From: Thereva unica
Taxonomy: Eukaryota > Arthropoda > Insecta > Diptera > Therevidae
Direction: 5' to 3'
Length of the DNA: 64,000 nt
Assembly (NCBI GenBank): GCA_949987705.1
Contig: OX465281.1
Coordinates: 9,030,001-9,094,000 of the forward strand
Shown here: positions 34,645-45,239 of the stretch, one piece after another
How positions within the stretch are numbered: the first letter of the stretch is position 1
Layout: each line of letters starts with the position of its first letter
Notes under the pieces: generated by a model
What the model was told of the DNA's origin: nothing
Database searches by the model: none
Seen by the model: only the letters and a program-made list of their open reading frames with translations
Made by a program: the position numbers and the translations under genes

Positions 34645-34814
34645 TTATCTTAGCATTAGCACATCGTCGTCCATCTCCTGGCCCAGTTCGTCCTGCGTCC
34701 CGCCCAGCGTCCCCGTGTCCTTGGTGGCCAATTGTGCCATTAAAAATGTTCTCAAAATTCTGAGACATGCCCGAGAAGCAATTTCCTCCTCTGGAGCAGT
34801 TCCTTCGTTCTTCG
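34645..34814 (-). other. possible host exon (strand ambiguous)
   Basis: The minus strand is open from 34814 to a TAA at 34645-34647. It reads EEEIASRACLRILRTFLM, then AQLATKDTGTLGGTQDELG and EMDDDVLMLR, with high third-position GC in the last part, which stands out from the AT-rich surroundings. This could be a terminal exon of a host gene. On the plus strand the same segment is also open and ends at a perfect donor, CTTCG|GTAAGT, at 34814/34815, so the reverse orientation is a real alternative. No family recognised. Confidence 0.3.
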
Positions 34815-35825
34815 GTAAGTTTTACGGCTTTTTTCTAAGAAACCCGAAAGGTTGGTGGTCACCGGACCCTTTTATGACATCCAAAAAGCCTGAAACACCA
34901 TTAATTTTGCCAATTTTCTGTAACGCCATAAAAGCTACATGCAGTGTAAACACAGAGGAAAGCGCTAAGATTTGCTCGAGACTTCTTTCGGTTTTCGTCC
35001 ATTTTTGTTCTTTGGCCGAGGGAAAAACAATTCCGGGCATTAGCTCCGCGTTGGCGGTATTCTATAAAAGAATTTTATGGGTCATTTTGGGTTCCGATTT
35101 CTTGGGCATGGGGAATGCCTAAACCTAGTTCTAATTTTGTTGAATTAACTTGGCATGGTGATGAATTAAAAATGAATCTGATGATGTCATGGAATGCTGG
35201 TCGGAAATGGATGCAGATTTAATTAGGATTAGAATTGAGTGTTAAAGCTGGCCACCAAAGAAGAACAGACCCAACTCGATTAAATCAGTAGAGACTAGAA
35301 TTGAGTTCAAGCGATTAGGCGGATAGTAATGTAAATGTTATACATATCGACCCATCGTAAAGTCGACCCAAAAATAATAGTTCGAAAAGTGAACGATATG
35401 GTTGTCAGAAGTACGACGGAATGGAATGCATTATTAGAATCGCCCTCTCCGATTATTTCATCGAAGTCAATACAAAAAGTGATCCCCTATGGTTAACCGT
35501 TTATGACATCATAATGCAAAATAATCGATGTTCTTATGCAAAAACAAGCCTACAAGCTAGTGTTGGGTAGGACCAAATTATAAACTCAATTTGTAAGAGG
35601 TGCCTCCTTTTATTTTGAGCCAGTACAATGTCATATTTCAAATAAGGCAAGATACTATTGTAATGCCCAAATGATAAAAACAAGCTAATTACAGTTTTTG
35701 TGCACAAAAGTACTTTTGCCGGTCCGATAACACAGCGAACACTGCTCAGTTTAAAATAAAAGTTATTACAATGATTGAGTGTAAAACTAGTTGGGATGTG
35801 GGTTTGACCCCTTCGGTCCACACGA
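34815..35825. other. unassigned region
   Basis: No confirmed gene. The minus strand has a 72-codon frame (34822-35040) in phase with the possible exon below it but separated by a TAA. From about 35785 the sequence becomes similar to the region just right of 53435 (inverted), so the dispersed repeat may extend beyond its inverted ends. Confidence 0.3.
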
Positions 35826-36485
35826 TTAACTTCCCAGTATGATGAACGAAGATGGAATAAACCGACTTCTTACAAAATAGTTATACGTTTAACACTAGTG
35901 GAAAATTGGCTAGTATCAGAACAGATGACAAAGGAACCCCGACAGAAGCTAGTTCAAATAGCTATAATAGTAGTAAATCCACAAGATTTTTCTAGAGAAT
36001 TTGTTTTTCCTGAACGTTAGCAAACAAATATGTGCTCCGTATTTCGTTCGCTGCACTAAAGCGGGTATTCAAATTCGTATTGAGCGTGCTGAAGCGCCGT
36101 TGACAAACTGAGAAGCGAATGACTTCATTTGGAAATTCCGAAGCTTTCCGAAGATATTAGCAAAACTGTAACTGTTAAGTACTTGTCAGACTTGACCAAA
36201 AAGAACAAATTTCGCGGTAACTACTGGAAATCCCGGGATAATCCGCAATTTCCTGTAACTGTATCACAATTCCCCGTCAAAGGGTAACGAAATTTTTGCA
36301 AGATTTTGAAAGGTCGGATTTTGACAAGTGATGTTTTGTTCGAAGGCTATCGTTGTTCAGAACCCAAAAAATATCACTTCGTTTAGAACGGGTCTCATTT
36401 CATCGAGTTGATTAGATATTAGCAAAACTTGTCAATTTAAGATCTTTCTGACAATTAGCCGAAGTTTTTCTATTTAAATTTAAAC

Positions 36486-37060
36486 AAAAAAGGCCCGACC
36501 GAATATTATGAAATTTTTTTCAGAGCATTTCTTCGTTCATATTCTTTTTTCGGCACCTCAATGAAGTCGATATAGTTTTTATTTCGCACGCTATAGATCA
36601 GGTACAAAAATCATAAACGTCGTTTAAACAAAAAAAAAAGCGGTTCGACCGAATTTTATGAAAATCTTTTCAGATCATATTTTAGTTGATACTCTTCGAA
36701 CGGCACGTCAACTAAGTCGATATCTTTTATAGTTCGCGCGTAATCGTGCAGGTAGGTACAAAAATCACTTTTGTCATTTAAACCCAAAAACGGCTCGACC
36801 GAATATTATAAAAATCTTTTCAGATTATATTGTCGCTAATACGCTTCGAACGGCACCTCAAGTAAGTCAATATCTTTCGTGGTTCGGGCGATATCGTGCA
36901 GGTACAAAAATCACTTACGCCGCTTAAACAAAAAAAACGGCTCGACCGAATTTTATGAAAATCTTTTCAGATCATATTTCGGTTAATACGCTTCGAACGA
37001 TACCTCAACGAAGTCGATATCTTTTATGGTTCGCGCGATATTGTGCAGGAAAAAATGACC
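36486..37060 (+). repeat. four tandem ~145-bp repeat units
   Basis: Units start near 36486, 36632, 36785 and 36929. Each has an A-run, then a cggctcgaccgaat-type motif, tcttttcaga, aagtcgatatctttt and cgtgcaggtacaaaaatca. Two similar units occur inverted at 51255-51525. Confidence 0.85.
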
Positions 37061-37070
37061 ACATCCGTAC

Positions 37071-37097
37071 GCACACACACACATACACACACACATA
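37071..37097. repeat. (CA)n microsatellite
   Basis: CA-dominated run with occasional T. Confidence 0.85.
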
Positions 37098-37384
37098 CTT
37101 CCTCCCAAATTTTTGCTTAAAATGCTGCTGGGACCTTGAGAGATGAAAATACGTCGAAATTTTCGATTTCAATTTTCGGACCGATTACAATAACTTCCTA
37201 TACTGGGAAGTTAAAAAAAAAATGTATTCAAAAACACCAAATTTGCACTTAAGCATTTCTGGCTGCGTACTCTAGAATTTAGAATGGACTGCTCATCAGA
37301 AAATTTTTATGTCACCGATTCGTTCCATAGGTAACAAACCTTTTTTTTTTTCACTAACATGTATACACGTTAGTAACTTTTGTA

Positions 37385-37740
37385 AATGGGTTGTAGTTTC
37401 CCGATAGCTCCACTTCGTACTGACATACCCCAAGGCTTCATTCTGGGTCCTCTTTTATTCGGAGATATTTATTAACGATCTTCCTTTGGTAAAAAACATT
37501 CTGAGATTCTTATGTCCGCTAATCATGTGCAACTTTATATTATCTCCACGCCCAATCATCTAATTCTAAAATGGATGGAGGAGCTAGTTGCTGACCTACC
37601 CCGTATTTCTCCCTGGTCGACCTCAAACTTACTTCAGCTCAGTCTTCGAAGTCTTATTGCATCCTTTTTTCTCATTTTGCCACTCACTGTTCGTCCTGAC
37701 TTATCCGTTATAGATTTAAATGGGGTGCGTCCGACTATCG
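37385..37740 (+). pseudogene. LINE-B fragment, degenerate RT
   Basis: Frames read DIPQGFILGPLLF (GVPQGS box), then SANHVQLYI in place of YADDVQLYL, ELVADLPRISPWSTSNLLQL and PDLSVIDLNGV. All align with 32750-32430 of LINE-B copy 1. The YADD catalytic aspartates are lost and a stop precedes the box. Both ends are truncated. Confidence 0.75.
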
Positions 37741-38245
37741 GATACGATTATCGTTTCCGACTATGGTCGCTATGTGTGTGTCTGTTTCTCTGACTGCAAG
37801 TTTGTCTGGGCTAATTTCAGAAACGGCTAATCCGATTGTGATAGGCCGCTTTTAACTCAAATCCGACTATCGGTTCAGTAAACTCGATCCGATTGTCGGA
37901 GGAAAAGGAGTGGCAATTTTTTTATCATTCCAATTGTAATAATTACAGCTTGGAAGCGGCTAATCCGATTTTAGGGCTTTCGCAGGATGATTCTGTAATT
38001 TTTAGGCATGTTTAGGCTACTTACCGACTATCGGATCAGACCAAAAACACAACTTGAAATGTTGTCACTGCGAGATTTTTTCTTAGGCCAGAATCGGTCA
38101 ATCCTAAGAACCGAAGAAACAAGGCCAGAAACCTCATTTTTCAAAGCGCACCGGCAGCAGCGTATCTAACAGCAGCTAACGGATCAAAGAAGAAGAAGTA
38201 ATATATAGGTCAAGCCGTCCGAGAGATAGCAGCTAGCGATAGTCA
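37741..38245. other. unassigned region with short ccgactatcgga-type repeats
   Basis: Contains several scattered copies of a ~12-bp motif of the form ccgactatcgga or its variants between 37729 and 38035; meaning unknown. No gene. Confidence 0.35.
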
Positions 38246-38249
38246 ATAA

Positions 38250-38960
38250 AGCTGTTTTGATTCTGCCTGTTGGTAGCCCGGAAATCTGCCTGCTGAGCTG
38301 GTTAGTTGTCTTACTCTTCCCCATCTATCTCCTTATGTCCCGGAATCCAGACGTTATACCTTCTACCGAGCTTATTTGCCTCATCTCTGCACTCTGCACA
38401 AGCTTGGAGCAGATCATGACCTACCCTAGTGCTGTTCAATGGTCATTGTCTGGTAGCCCTTCAGGATCGTCATTACCTCCCCTTGAAAGATAATGGCGTG
38501 CACAGGAAGGCTCGTAGACAGTTGGTGGCCCCTGCCCCGACGTCCGCTGATATATTGAAACTATCGGTCCATCTATGGGGAAAATAGTCTGTACTTCTGG
38601 CCACGTTGGGGTTTTGTGATACCACACCTTCAGATAGTAAGTCCATTCCAATATATTACTATGACCCGGACCGTTCCTAACTTGTTGGCATTAAAAATCC
38701 AGTCCAGTGTTTGCCACTACTCCAGGATTGGAACTCCACGGCTGTATACATCCATAGATCCATCTTTGGCTTAAAGCTCCATCTCTTGCCGAAGGACTTT
38801 TTACAGCCGTAGAGAGCTATGGAAGTTTTCCTTGCCCTTTCCTCGATATTCGACTTGGGTTTAGGATTAGAACCGGAACTTTCACATCTAAGTGAGAGTA
38901 TGTCCATCCAGCCTGGGGAGAATGAAAGTGGTGGTTTGAGTTTCCCCAATTATATTACTC
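38250..38960 (-). pseudogene. LINE-D fragment: RT thumb plus RNase H
   Basis: The minus strand from 38930 reads a thumb-like motif (EERARKTSIALYGCKKSFGK, then WSFKPKMDLWMYTAV) typical of I-like LINEs. From 38670 it reads a broken RNase H domain, ending in YNVWIPGHKEIDGEE, which corresponds to the family's WVPGHxGIxGNE motif. Several frameshifts and stops. An RNase H after RT is the mark of I-group LINEs and is absent from LINE-A, B and C here. Confidence 0.7.
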
Positions 38961-40378
38961 TGTTTAATAATACTTCTACCAGAGCTGCATTTTAAGGTAA
39001 CGTCATCTCTAAATTGTGCACTACTCTCTTGATTATTCTGACATATTCCATAAATTCCAACTACCCGAAATCACCTTGAACTTTTCCGACATAAATTTGA
39101 ACTGAAATGTTAGCAAACATAAATTTCTAAATGAAACGTTTTATCACAACCAAAACTTTCTATTTGCTCTTTCATTGTTAAACATTATCAATTTCTACAG
39201 AGAACAACATTCAAGAAAGAAGTTTTGACACGAACTTAAAATTCAAGATTTGCACAACTTACAGGACTATTCCAGGATTTGTTCCCTGCATCCTTTGATA
39301 AATAAAATTTCGTCTGCACCCCAGTGGCACATCTCTCTCCCTGCAGCACCAATATTACCCAAATTTTCCTCCCTGTGTAGAGATGCAGTCTAAACGAGCT
39401 CAAAATCACTTGGATCTAAAGGACACGATAAAGGTTGCATGAGATGAGGGCACACACACACCCCGGCATTATCTGGATCCAAGACCAGGACCAACTTGTT
39501 CACAAGTAATTATAGTTTACGTTTCCGTCCATTAAAACTATTCAAGATGCACAACAGAAGTGCATTGGAAACTTGCTGAACACCCTTTATGGGCCATCTA
39601 GCTGCGGCGCTCGGCATTATTAAATTTATCTTAAAGCTCTCCTTATCGACTCGTCCTTGCCCGAATAATACTGCCGCATTCCGGAACACGTACACATGCT
39701 TGCGGGACGTTTTTGCTTGTTGGTGGGGCTCGGTATTGCGGTGGGGGGTGAATCCCGGTTTTGAGCACCAGCAGATGTCGAAATTTTGGGGGATAACTCA
39801 TTTTTGCGGCTGGAAGGACTTCATTTCGGGAAATGCGATGTTTCTCTAGGGCATTCCTGGATTTTGCCTAGATTGAATGAAACATCGTGGGGGCTCCGTT
39901 CGCGCGAACGGCTGATATGTAGATGAGCAACGGTTAAGGCAATGGAAATACCTTGTTGGCGGAGGTGAAATAAATATAAACTACTTGTCTGGCCTTGAGG
40001 CAGGGCAAAAGCCTGGTGAAGGATAAAAATTGCCTCCATTAGGGGTGAACGATGCGCTGGGGAATAACATTTTTAAATTTAAGAGAATTTACGGCTCATG
40101 CCGAATATGCGGCAAGGCTGTCTGCACGAGTCAGTATTTTCGATTTAAAGGAGTGCGTATGTACTTCCTTGCGTAATGTAATAACTTTAAATCTGCCGAC
40201 TTTTGGGAATATTTTAATAAATGATTTTGGGCCAAGGACAACGATAACTTGAATAGGCACGATCACTTTGATAAGTGTTGGTTACTGAACTGTTGTGTGG
40301 TGCGGCGCATACAGCCGTAGACAGTGAAAAATGGTGACCCTTATGGGAAACAATAGGCACTACCGCTTTAGACCTATT
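38961..40378. other. unassigned region
   Basis: No gene or repeat recognised. Confidence 0.3.
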
Positions 40379-40537
40379 TGGGCTCCCAGACTATCAATAA
40401 TATTGTGCAATATTTTAATTTGCGTAATATTATTGACGGTCTGTGGATGATATTGAAAGATTCTCTGGTGCATAGATGGAAACCGTCAATATTGTGCACA
40501 ATACTTTTGCCAATATTATTGGTAGTCTAAGCGCCAC
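40379..40537. mobile_element. imperfect foldback MITE
   Basis: agactatcaataatattg at 40388-40405 recurs inverted at 40511-40528 with one mismatch, and weaker similarity extends a few bases outward. Interior copies of attgtgca/tgcacaat also form inverted pairs. No coding capacity. Confidence 0.5.
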
Positions 40538-40551
40538 TTAAGAGATCATGT

Positions 40552-40653
40552 GTGTCTAACAAGAACAAAGGTATTCATCATTTTGTTGAGTCTGGTCTAG
40601 TTGCTCAAAATATCTTTGAAAGAGAATGGTATTATGCTATGCTGCACCACCAC
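40552..40653 (+). pseudogene. short LINE-A RT fragment
   Basis: Reads IHHFVESGLVAQNIFEREW, matching the IHRFGESGLVALDISKAFDRVW block of LINE-A. The catalytic Asp of this block is lost (AQNIFE for ALDISK). The fragment ends at the hAT-type insertion at 40654, and no clear LINE sequence resumes after it. Confidence 0.6.
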
Positions 40654-41909
40654 CAGGGGCGGCGCTTCCATAGGTGCGAATGGTGCACTTGCACCCGGCG
40701 CAATTTGTGGAGGGAGCAGTGTCAGAAATTAAGACTTACAAAAAAAAAAAATGGAAAACTTTGAAAAACTCACGGGTGTAAGAAATTTACCCAATTTTGG
40801 TCAATGTACTTTATCATGCAAGAAAAAACGGGGAAATTTCACTTCTCTTCCTGCAGGAAGTCTCCACAGATTTTAGCCTCGAGATTCGAGATATTCAGGA
40901 AAAAATATCCCAAGGGAAAAAAAAGTCTCTTATTTATTTGGAGCACTTTTTGATAAATCTCTAAAAAGGACCATATCCACTCACACAAAGGAAAAATTGT
41001 CGCTGTTCACCGTGATTGATAAAGCTTGGCTGTTGCTGCACTTTAAAATTCTGTTAAAAGAGGTGAATTAACGAAGTGACGAGAGAAAAACTTCTTGCGG
41101 CGAGCACTCCTCTTTAATTACTCTTTTTTGTTTGTTCCTTTATACCTCGGCTTCATCGGCCTCAGTTCAATAAAGTTCAATTCAATCCGCGTAAGTGGCT
41201 TCACCGGTGACCATGGCATGTTCAGTTCATGCTTGAAATTGTTGGTGCTTTTTCGTCAGAAGTTAGATGATATTCCATTATTCCAGTTGATTACTATCTT
41301 TTGAGCTAGCTTTTACATTCAATCTCAATTTCATGTTCTGTTGGGCCAACTGAGGTTTTACTTTTCCCGAGATATGTGAAAATGTGTGGAAGCTCAGGCA
41401 AAAATCGAAGTTCAGTACACCAATTGAACCTGCACAGTTCGGCTGGTGAAGCCAGAGTATTACCGTCTGACAAATTAATATGGCCAGTTTCACACGGGCG
41501 AACCAACAAAAATTGGCTGTAATAGTCAATCCCCTTTTGAAATTCGATGATTACAATGCTTGTTTTGCTACTTTTAATAATAATTCTTCCTTCTGCCATT
41601 TCTTTTCCATTTATTTTCCTAGCAAAAGGGAGACAAAAAACAACATTCCGTGAAAGAACTCAGAGGTCCTCTTTTCCGCAAACGACGTTTTCAGCAAAAT
41701 TTTGTTGGTTGGATGTTGGTTCAGGTGAAACTTCATACCTATGTAATCTTTTTTTAGATTATGGTACAATTTTACTCAAACTATGAAAGTTATTTCACCC
41801 ATTCAGCAAGTGTTTGTGTCGTTTCCCATTCTCCTTCACTGCGTTCAAAAATTAACAGCTTATGGGGCGCATAGTGCACCGGGCGCAAAAAAAACCAGCG
41901 CCGGCCCTG
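40654..41909. mobile_element. hAT-type element, CAGGGGCGGCGC ends, copy 1
   Basis: The left end is caggggcggcgctt and the right end is the inverted, slightly diverged agcgccggccctg. It is flanked by an 8-bp direct duplication accaccac (40646-40653 and 41910-41917), as in hAT insertions. Subterminal gtgcaccgggcgcaa/ttgcacccggcgcaa blocks are shared with copy 2 at 59635-60616. No transposase frame; non-autonomous. Confidence 0.85.
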
Positions 41910-42217
41910 ACCACCACCACTCTCTTCTTTTCCACTCAATCAAAGTAACATTCTTTCTTAATGTTTCCTTAATCCCTCATGGAAAATAGGGCGGAAATAG
42001 TTGCCCTATAGTGGACTCTATTTTGTCCGACAGCTCTTAGCTCTGACCAGAATATCCCAGTTGTTGTGGCTGCGCTAATGGAACTCTCCTCCACTCCTCC
42101 AGTCAAGGGCCTGTTTGGGTAGATTATCGTTTTCAAGTCGCAAGTTGTGGCCAATCCAATTCCATTTCGTTCGCTTGATTTCATGGTCTATCCTTTTTTG
42201 GCCGCTGACGAGGATGT

Positions 42218-42218
<1 letters not shown>

Positions 42219-42253
<35 letters not shown>

Positions 42254-43295
42254 TGAAAAAACCAAGCTTAGGTGTAACCCTTTGTACTACCAGTCCGTCA
42301 TGTCGTTCAGTTCATGGTGCAATGTCTAGTAGTAGCTTGGTTTGAAGAATAGAGGAGAATAGGAAAGGTTAGAGGGGGTCTGGAGGGTGTAGAAGAAAAT
42401 GACGATGAACCTCACGTTTGAACTCTAAGATGTTGTACGAGTTCGGAAATACCGACTGCGGGAGATCATTCCACAATCGAGTTGTTCTATTCATAAACGA
42501 ACTTCTGAACCGTATTGTGCGTGAACGAGGGGGCTGTAGGGTATGGGGGTGAGCCGAGCGGGCTAGTCTTGTGTTGCGGGAAAAGTATTGCCGTGCAGGC
42601 AGGAGGTCCTGAATTTCGGTGGAACAGTCGCCATGGTAATAGCGATAAAGTATGGAGAGGGCTGCTACATTCCTACGGTGGCTCAAGGTGTCTATGGAGG
42701 CGCGAAAGGGGCCATCACCAATGAGTTTGAGGGCACGATTTTGCACCTTGTCGAGACAAGCCAAGGTGGTTTTTGGGGCGCCTGCCCAGATATGTGAGTT
42801 GTATTCGAGGCGCGGCCGAATGTAGGATTTGTATATTGTAGCCAATGCGGCTGGCTGGAGGAGGAACTTGCATCTCTTGAGAAATCCAAGGCATTGGGAG
42901 GCTTGTTTGGCGATTTGGAATATGTGATCGTTCCATCGCAGATGCTCCGTTAAAGTTACCCCTAGGATGTTGAGAGTTGAGTCAGCCGTTAGATTCTCTC
43001 CATCCACCGAGACAGGAGGAAGGTCGGTACAATTTTTGTTGGAGATCAGACAGTGCTTCGTTTTTGTGGCATTGAATTCGACGCGGTTCATTTCGCCCCA
43101 ATGAAGAATCGATTCGATATCCCGGTTGATCGAAGCTGACATCAGTTGACGGTGGTAAAGACAAGGTCTGGCACGTGCTTGTCTTATATTGTCGAAGGAG
43201 TAAGAGAAATTCAGAGTACCGTCATCAGCGAAGCAGTGAAGTGGGTTGGAGGGGATTGAGAGCAGATCATTAATGAAGATTAGAAAAAAAAAACA
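42219..43295 (-). pseudogene. LINE-A copy 3, 5'-truncated RT C-terminus
   Basis: Frame 43331-42369 contains FINDLLSIPSN, the catalytic box HCFADDGTLNFSYSF, LRWNDHIFQIAKQASQCLGF, YKSYIRPRLEYNSHIW and RTTRLWNDLPQSVFPNSYN. The C-terminus is complete to the stop, followed by the LINE-A 3' UTR and a T-run of about 30 (poly(A) tail on the minus strand) at 42220-42250. The element begins abruptly within the GVPQG/FINDLL block, where it abuts a different RT fragment (43297-43450). Confidence 0.9.
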
Positions 43296-43296
43296 A

Positions 43297-43450
43297 TTAC
43301 TACAAGAAATAGTAATGGCCAAAGTAGGCATCCCTGTCGTACTCCTGAGCTCACCTCTAAGCTGTCAGATAAGGTTTCATTGTGACTAACTCTGAATTTG
43401 AAATTGTTGTATAGAGCTTTGTAACATTGGACGGCGTTTAATGTAAAGAA
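43297..43450 (-). pseudogene. RT fragment of another LINE, fused to LINE-A copy 3
   Basis: Reads LYNNFKFRVSHNETLSDSLE then SGVRQGCLLWPLLFLVVI, the active-site approach of an RTE/I-type RT that is not LINE-A. It stops at an A/T-run and the LINE-A frame takes over, so an open frame crosses an artificial junction. Confidence 0.65.
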
Positions 43451-43499
43451 CACACAATCATTACCGCCACCCATGAATCAATTTTATGGTCTTATTTTT

Positions 43500-43822
43500 T
43501 CATAATCTCATGATTTACCACTACACAATTTCGCTTTCAATGGTACTCTGCGTGATCCTTGTCTGCTTGATCGAGAGCTAATGTTCAACTCTGCCATCAT
43601 TACTCATTATTGTCTGGGCCCAAAAGCTCCGTACTCACCTTAATCTGAATCGGCACCAACCTTGATTTTGTCTGAATGGATGGCGTGGGCCTATGGACTG
43701 ACTCAACAGTTCATATCTGAGGCATAGCAGTAACCGAGGATCTGTGATGGAAAGAGCTATTCTAAATCACCAAACAAGCATTCCATACCAAGAATTTCTT
43801 AGGACGCCCAACATGTTTCGTA
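43500..43822 (+). pseudogene. degenerate LINE-A fragment
   Basis: Reads FAFNGTLRDPCLLDRELM, equivalent to the FADD..TLR....PCLLDRELM block of the 45-48 kb copy with an internal deletion. At 43755-43815 the nucleotides match the FQIAKQASQCLGFLKRCK block. The FADD aspartates are gone. Cut by the hAT-type insertion at 43831. Confidence 0.5.
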
Positions 43823-43830
43823 CTGCCAAC

Positions 43831-44099
43831 TAGTGATGAGCAAACGCAAGAACAAGGCAAGACTGATATAGGTTTTGGTCTTGCAAGCATAGCTACATAA
43901 GTCTTGGTCTTGTACTAAATGTGTAGTAAGACAGCTCTTCGATATTGTAGGTTTTTATTGTACGACACTTGATTCCAGACTGAATCTAGAAGACTAGCGG
44001 ACCTCTAGCCTAGCTTCTGCTAGCACTAGCACTAACACGTATACTACAAAATGTGCCAAGACAAGACTGCAAGAACAAGATGATTTTTGCTCGTCACTA
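43831..44099. mobile_element. hAT-type MITE, TAGTGATGAGCAAA ends, short copy
   Basis: 269 bp with tagtgatgagcaaa at the left and ttttgctcgtcacta at the right. It is flanked by 8-bp duplications ctgccaac and cagccaac (one mismatch). Subterminal caagaacaag repeats match those of the 1.54-kb copy at 19866-21405; the interiors differ. Confidence 0.8.
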
Positions 44100-44164
44100 C
44101 AGCCAACAGTACAAGTTGAGTTCGGATTGCATAGAGGGCAGTAGGTAGCACTCTCCCACTAGAA

Positions 44165-44285
44165 CAGTGGTTCCCAAAGTGGTCTATATTGACCCCCAGG
44201 GGTCTATGACAACCTGCAAAGGGTCTACGTCAGCGAAAAAAAAATTTGGGGGTCCATGAAATGAAAATGGGGGTCCACGATAGTG
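44165..44285. mobile_element. isolated hAT-type terminus (CAGTGGTTCCCAAA)
   Basis: Starts cagtggttcccaaagt, a terminus known from several animal hAT families, with nearby gacccccaggggtct and repeated gggggtcca blocks typical of their ends. The other end was not found. Confidence 0.5.
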
Positions 44286-44325
44286 GATCTCAACATACAC
44301 TGATAGTACCTATTTACTTACATTT

Positions 44326-44563
44326 AGTCCAATCAATCTAAAATGGCTCCATGTAATTTTTGCCAACAGGAAACAAAAAATATGGTCATATAGGAAAACA
44401 AAAGCTAATAAAGATAGCGTTTTCTTTTTTTGAAATTGGAATGGCAAACCTAACCTAAAAAGTGTAAAAAAAGCTTTTTAGCAAATAAAAGAAAAGTGAT
44501 CTCGGATCGAAAAAAATCAAATTATAAAGTTGTAGCTGTTCAAATTATCTTTCGATTGATGTT
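44326..44563 (+). mobile_element. diverged partial copy of the long-TIR element end
   Basis: Opens tagtccaatcaatcta and follows the order of 4889-5150 (aaaaaatatgg, gatagcgttttctttttt, ggcaaacctaacctaaaa, caaattataaagtt), with many substitutions and small indels. Only about 240 bp of the arm remain. Confidence 0.75.
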
Positions 44564-44659
44564 TATTGAGCGGGAAATGGAGTGCTCCAATACCAGTTCC
44601 ATAAACTTTTTAACATTGCATGTCCTTGCAGGGGAGCATACGTTTTTATGCTCCTCAAA

Positions 44660-45152
44660 GGCCATTCATACACGAGGGATTATGGTTCTGGAACCAAAAG
44701 CTTTGTCCCAAGTTTCCTGAAAATACACGGAGCATTAGCAAAGGAAGCAGCTTTTGTGTTACTACGCGATGATTGTTTGTATTAGTGAGATGTCAAATTT
44801 TTTGACTCTGGTATTTATTTAAATTAGCTCCTTATTTATGATTAATAATTAATTAATTAAATAAAATAATGGATGAAAATAGTGCGTTGGTGATTTCAGC
44901 TGCAGCTGCAGCGGCAGCATGTTTTTTCACTTTTAATTTTTGACTGTTTCAAAGTTTATTATTTTTAACTCCATGGCAACGTATTAATTTTTTTTTGTGT
45001 GAGTGCGTGCTTTCCGTGTTCGCTGGTCAAAAGCAGGAGCACAAAAGTCTCCACTGAAGCACGAAACTCTCCACTTATTTCATCTCCGCACGCCTCCCTT
45101 GCCCAAAAAAAGCTTTTGCTCCGGAACCATGATCCCTCGTGTATGAATGGCC
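44660..45152. mobile_element. Harbinger-like non-autonomous element
   Basis: The 493-bp segment has inverted repeats of about 54 bp, the first 21 bases perfect (ggccattcatacacgaggga at the left). Flanks aaa/ata allow only a weak 3-bp duplication. Inside, an ATG at 44869 opens a 24-codon peptide, MDENSALVISAAAAAAACFF; an acidic start then an Ala-rich hydrophobic run recalls the start of some insect PIF/Harbinger transposases. The rest of a transposase is absent. Superfamily is inference. Confidence 0.45.
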
Positions 45153-45239
45153 ATAGACGCCTGTGGATATGTAATCATTCGGTATCGAAAAGCTTTTATT
45201 TTGTTCATCTTTTGCAATTTTTGCATTCCGTCTGCCCCG

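Larger units (their letters stand above)
35826..37214. mobile_element. dispersed repeat, copy 1, TTAA-flanked inverted ends
   Basis: The ends read ttaacttcccagtat and atactgggaagttaa, a perfect 15-bp inverted repeat whose outermost four bases are TTAA, the target favoured by piggyBac-type elements. The interior carries four tandem ~145-bp units (36486-37060), an (AC)n run and no transposase. A diverged inverted copy occupies parts of 51090-53500. Homology between the copies continues about 40 bp beyond the left end, so the true unit may be larger and the TTAA reading is tentative. Confidence 0.55.

Noticed and set aside
36486..37060. CRISPR-like regular repeats
   Set aside because: Units are ~145-bp contiguous diverged tandem copies without short repeats and unique spacers, and the DNA is eukaryotic.
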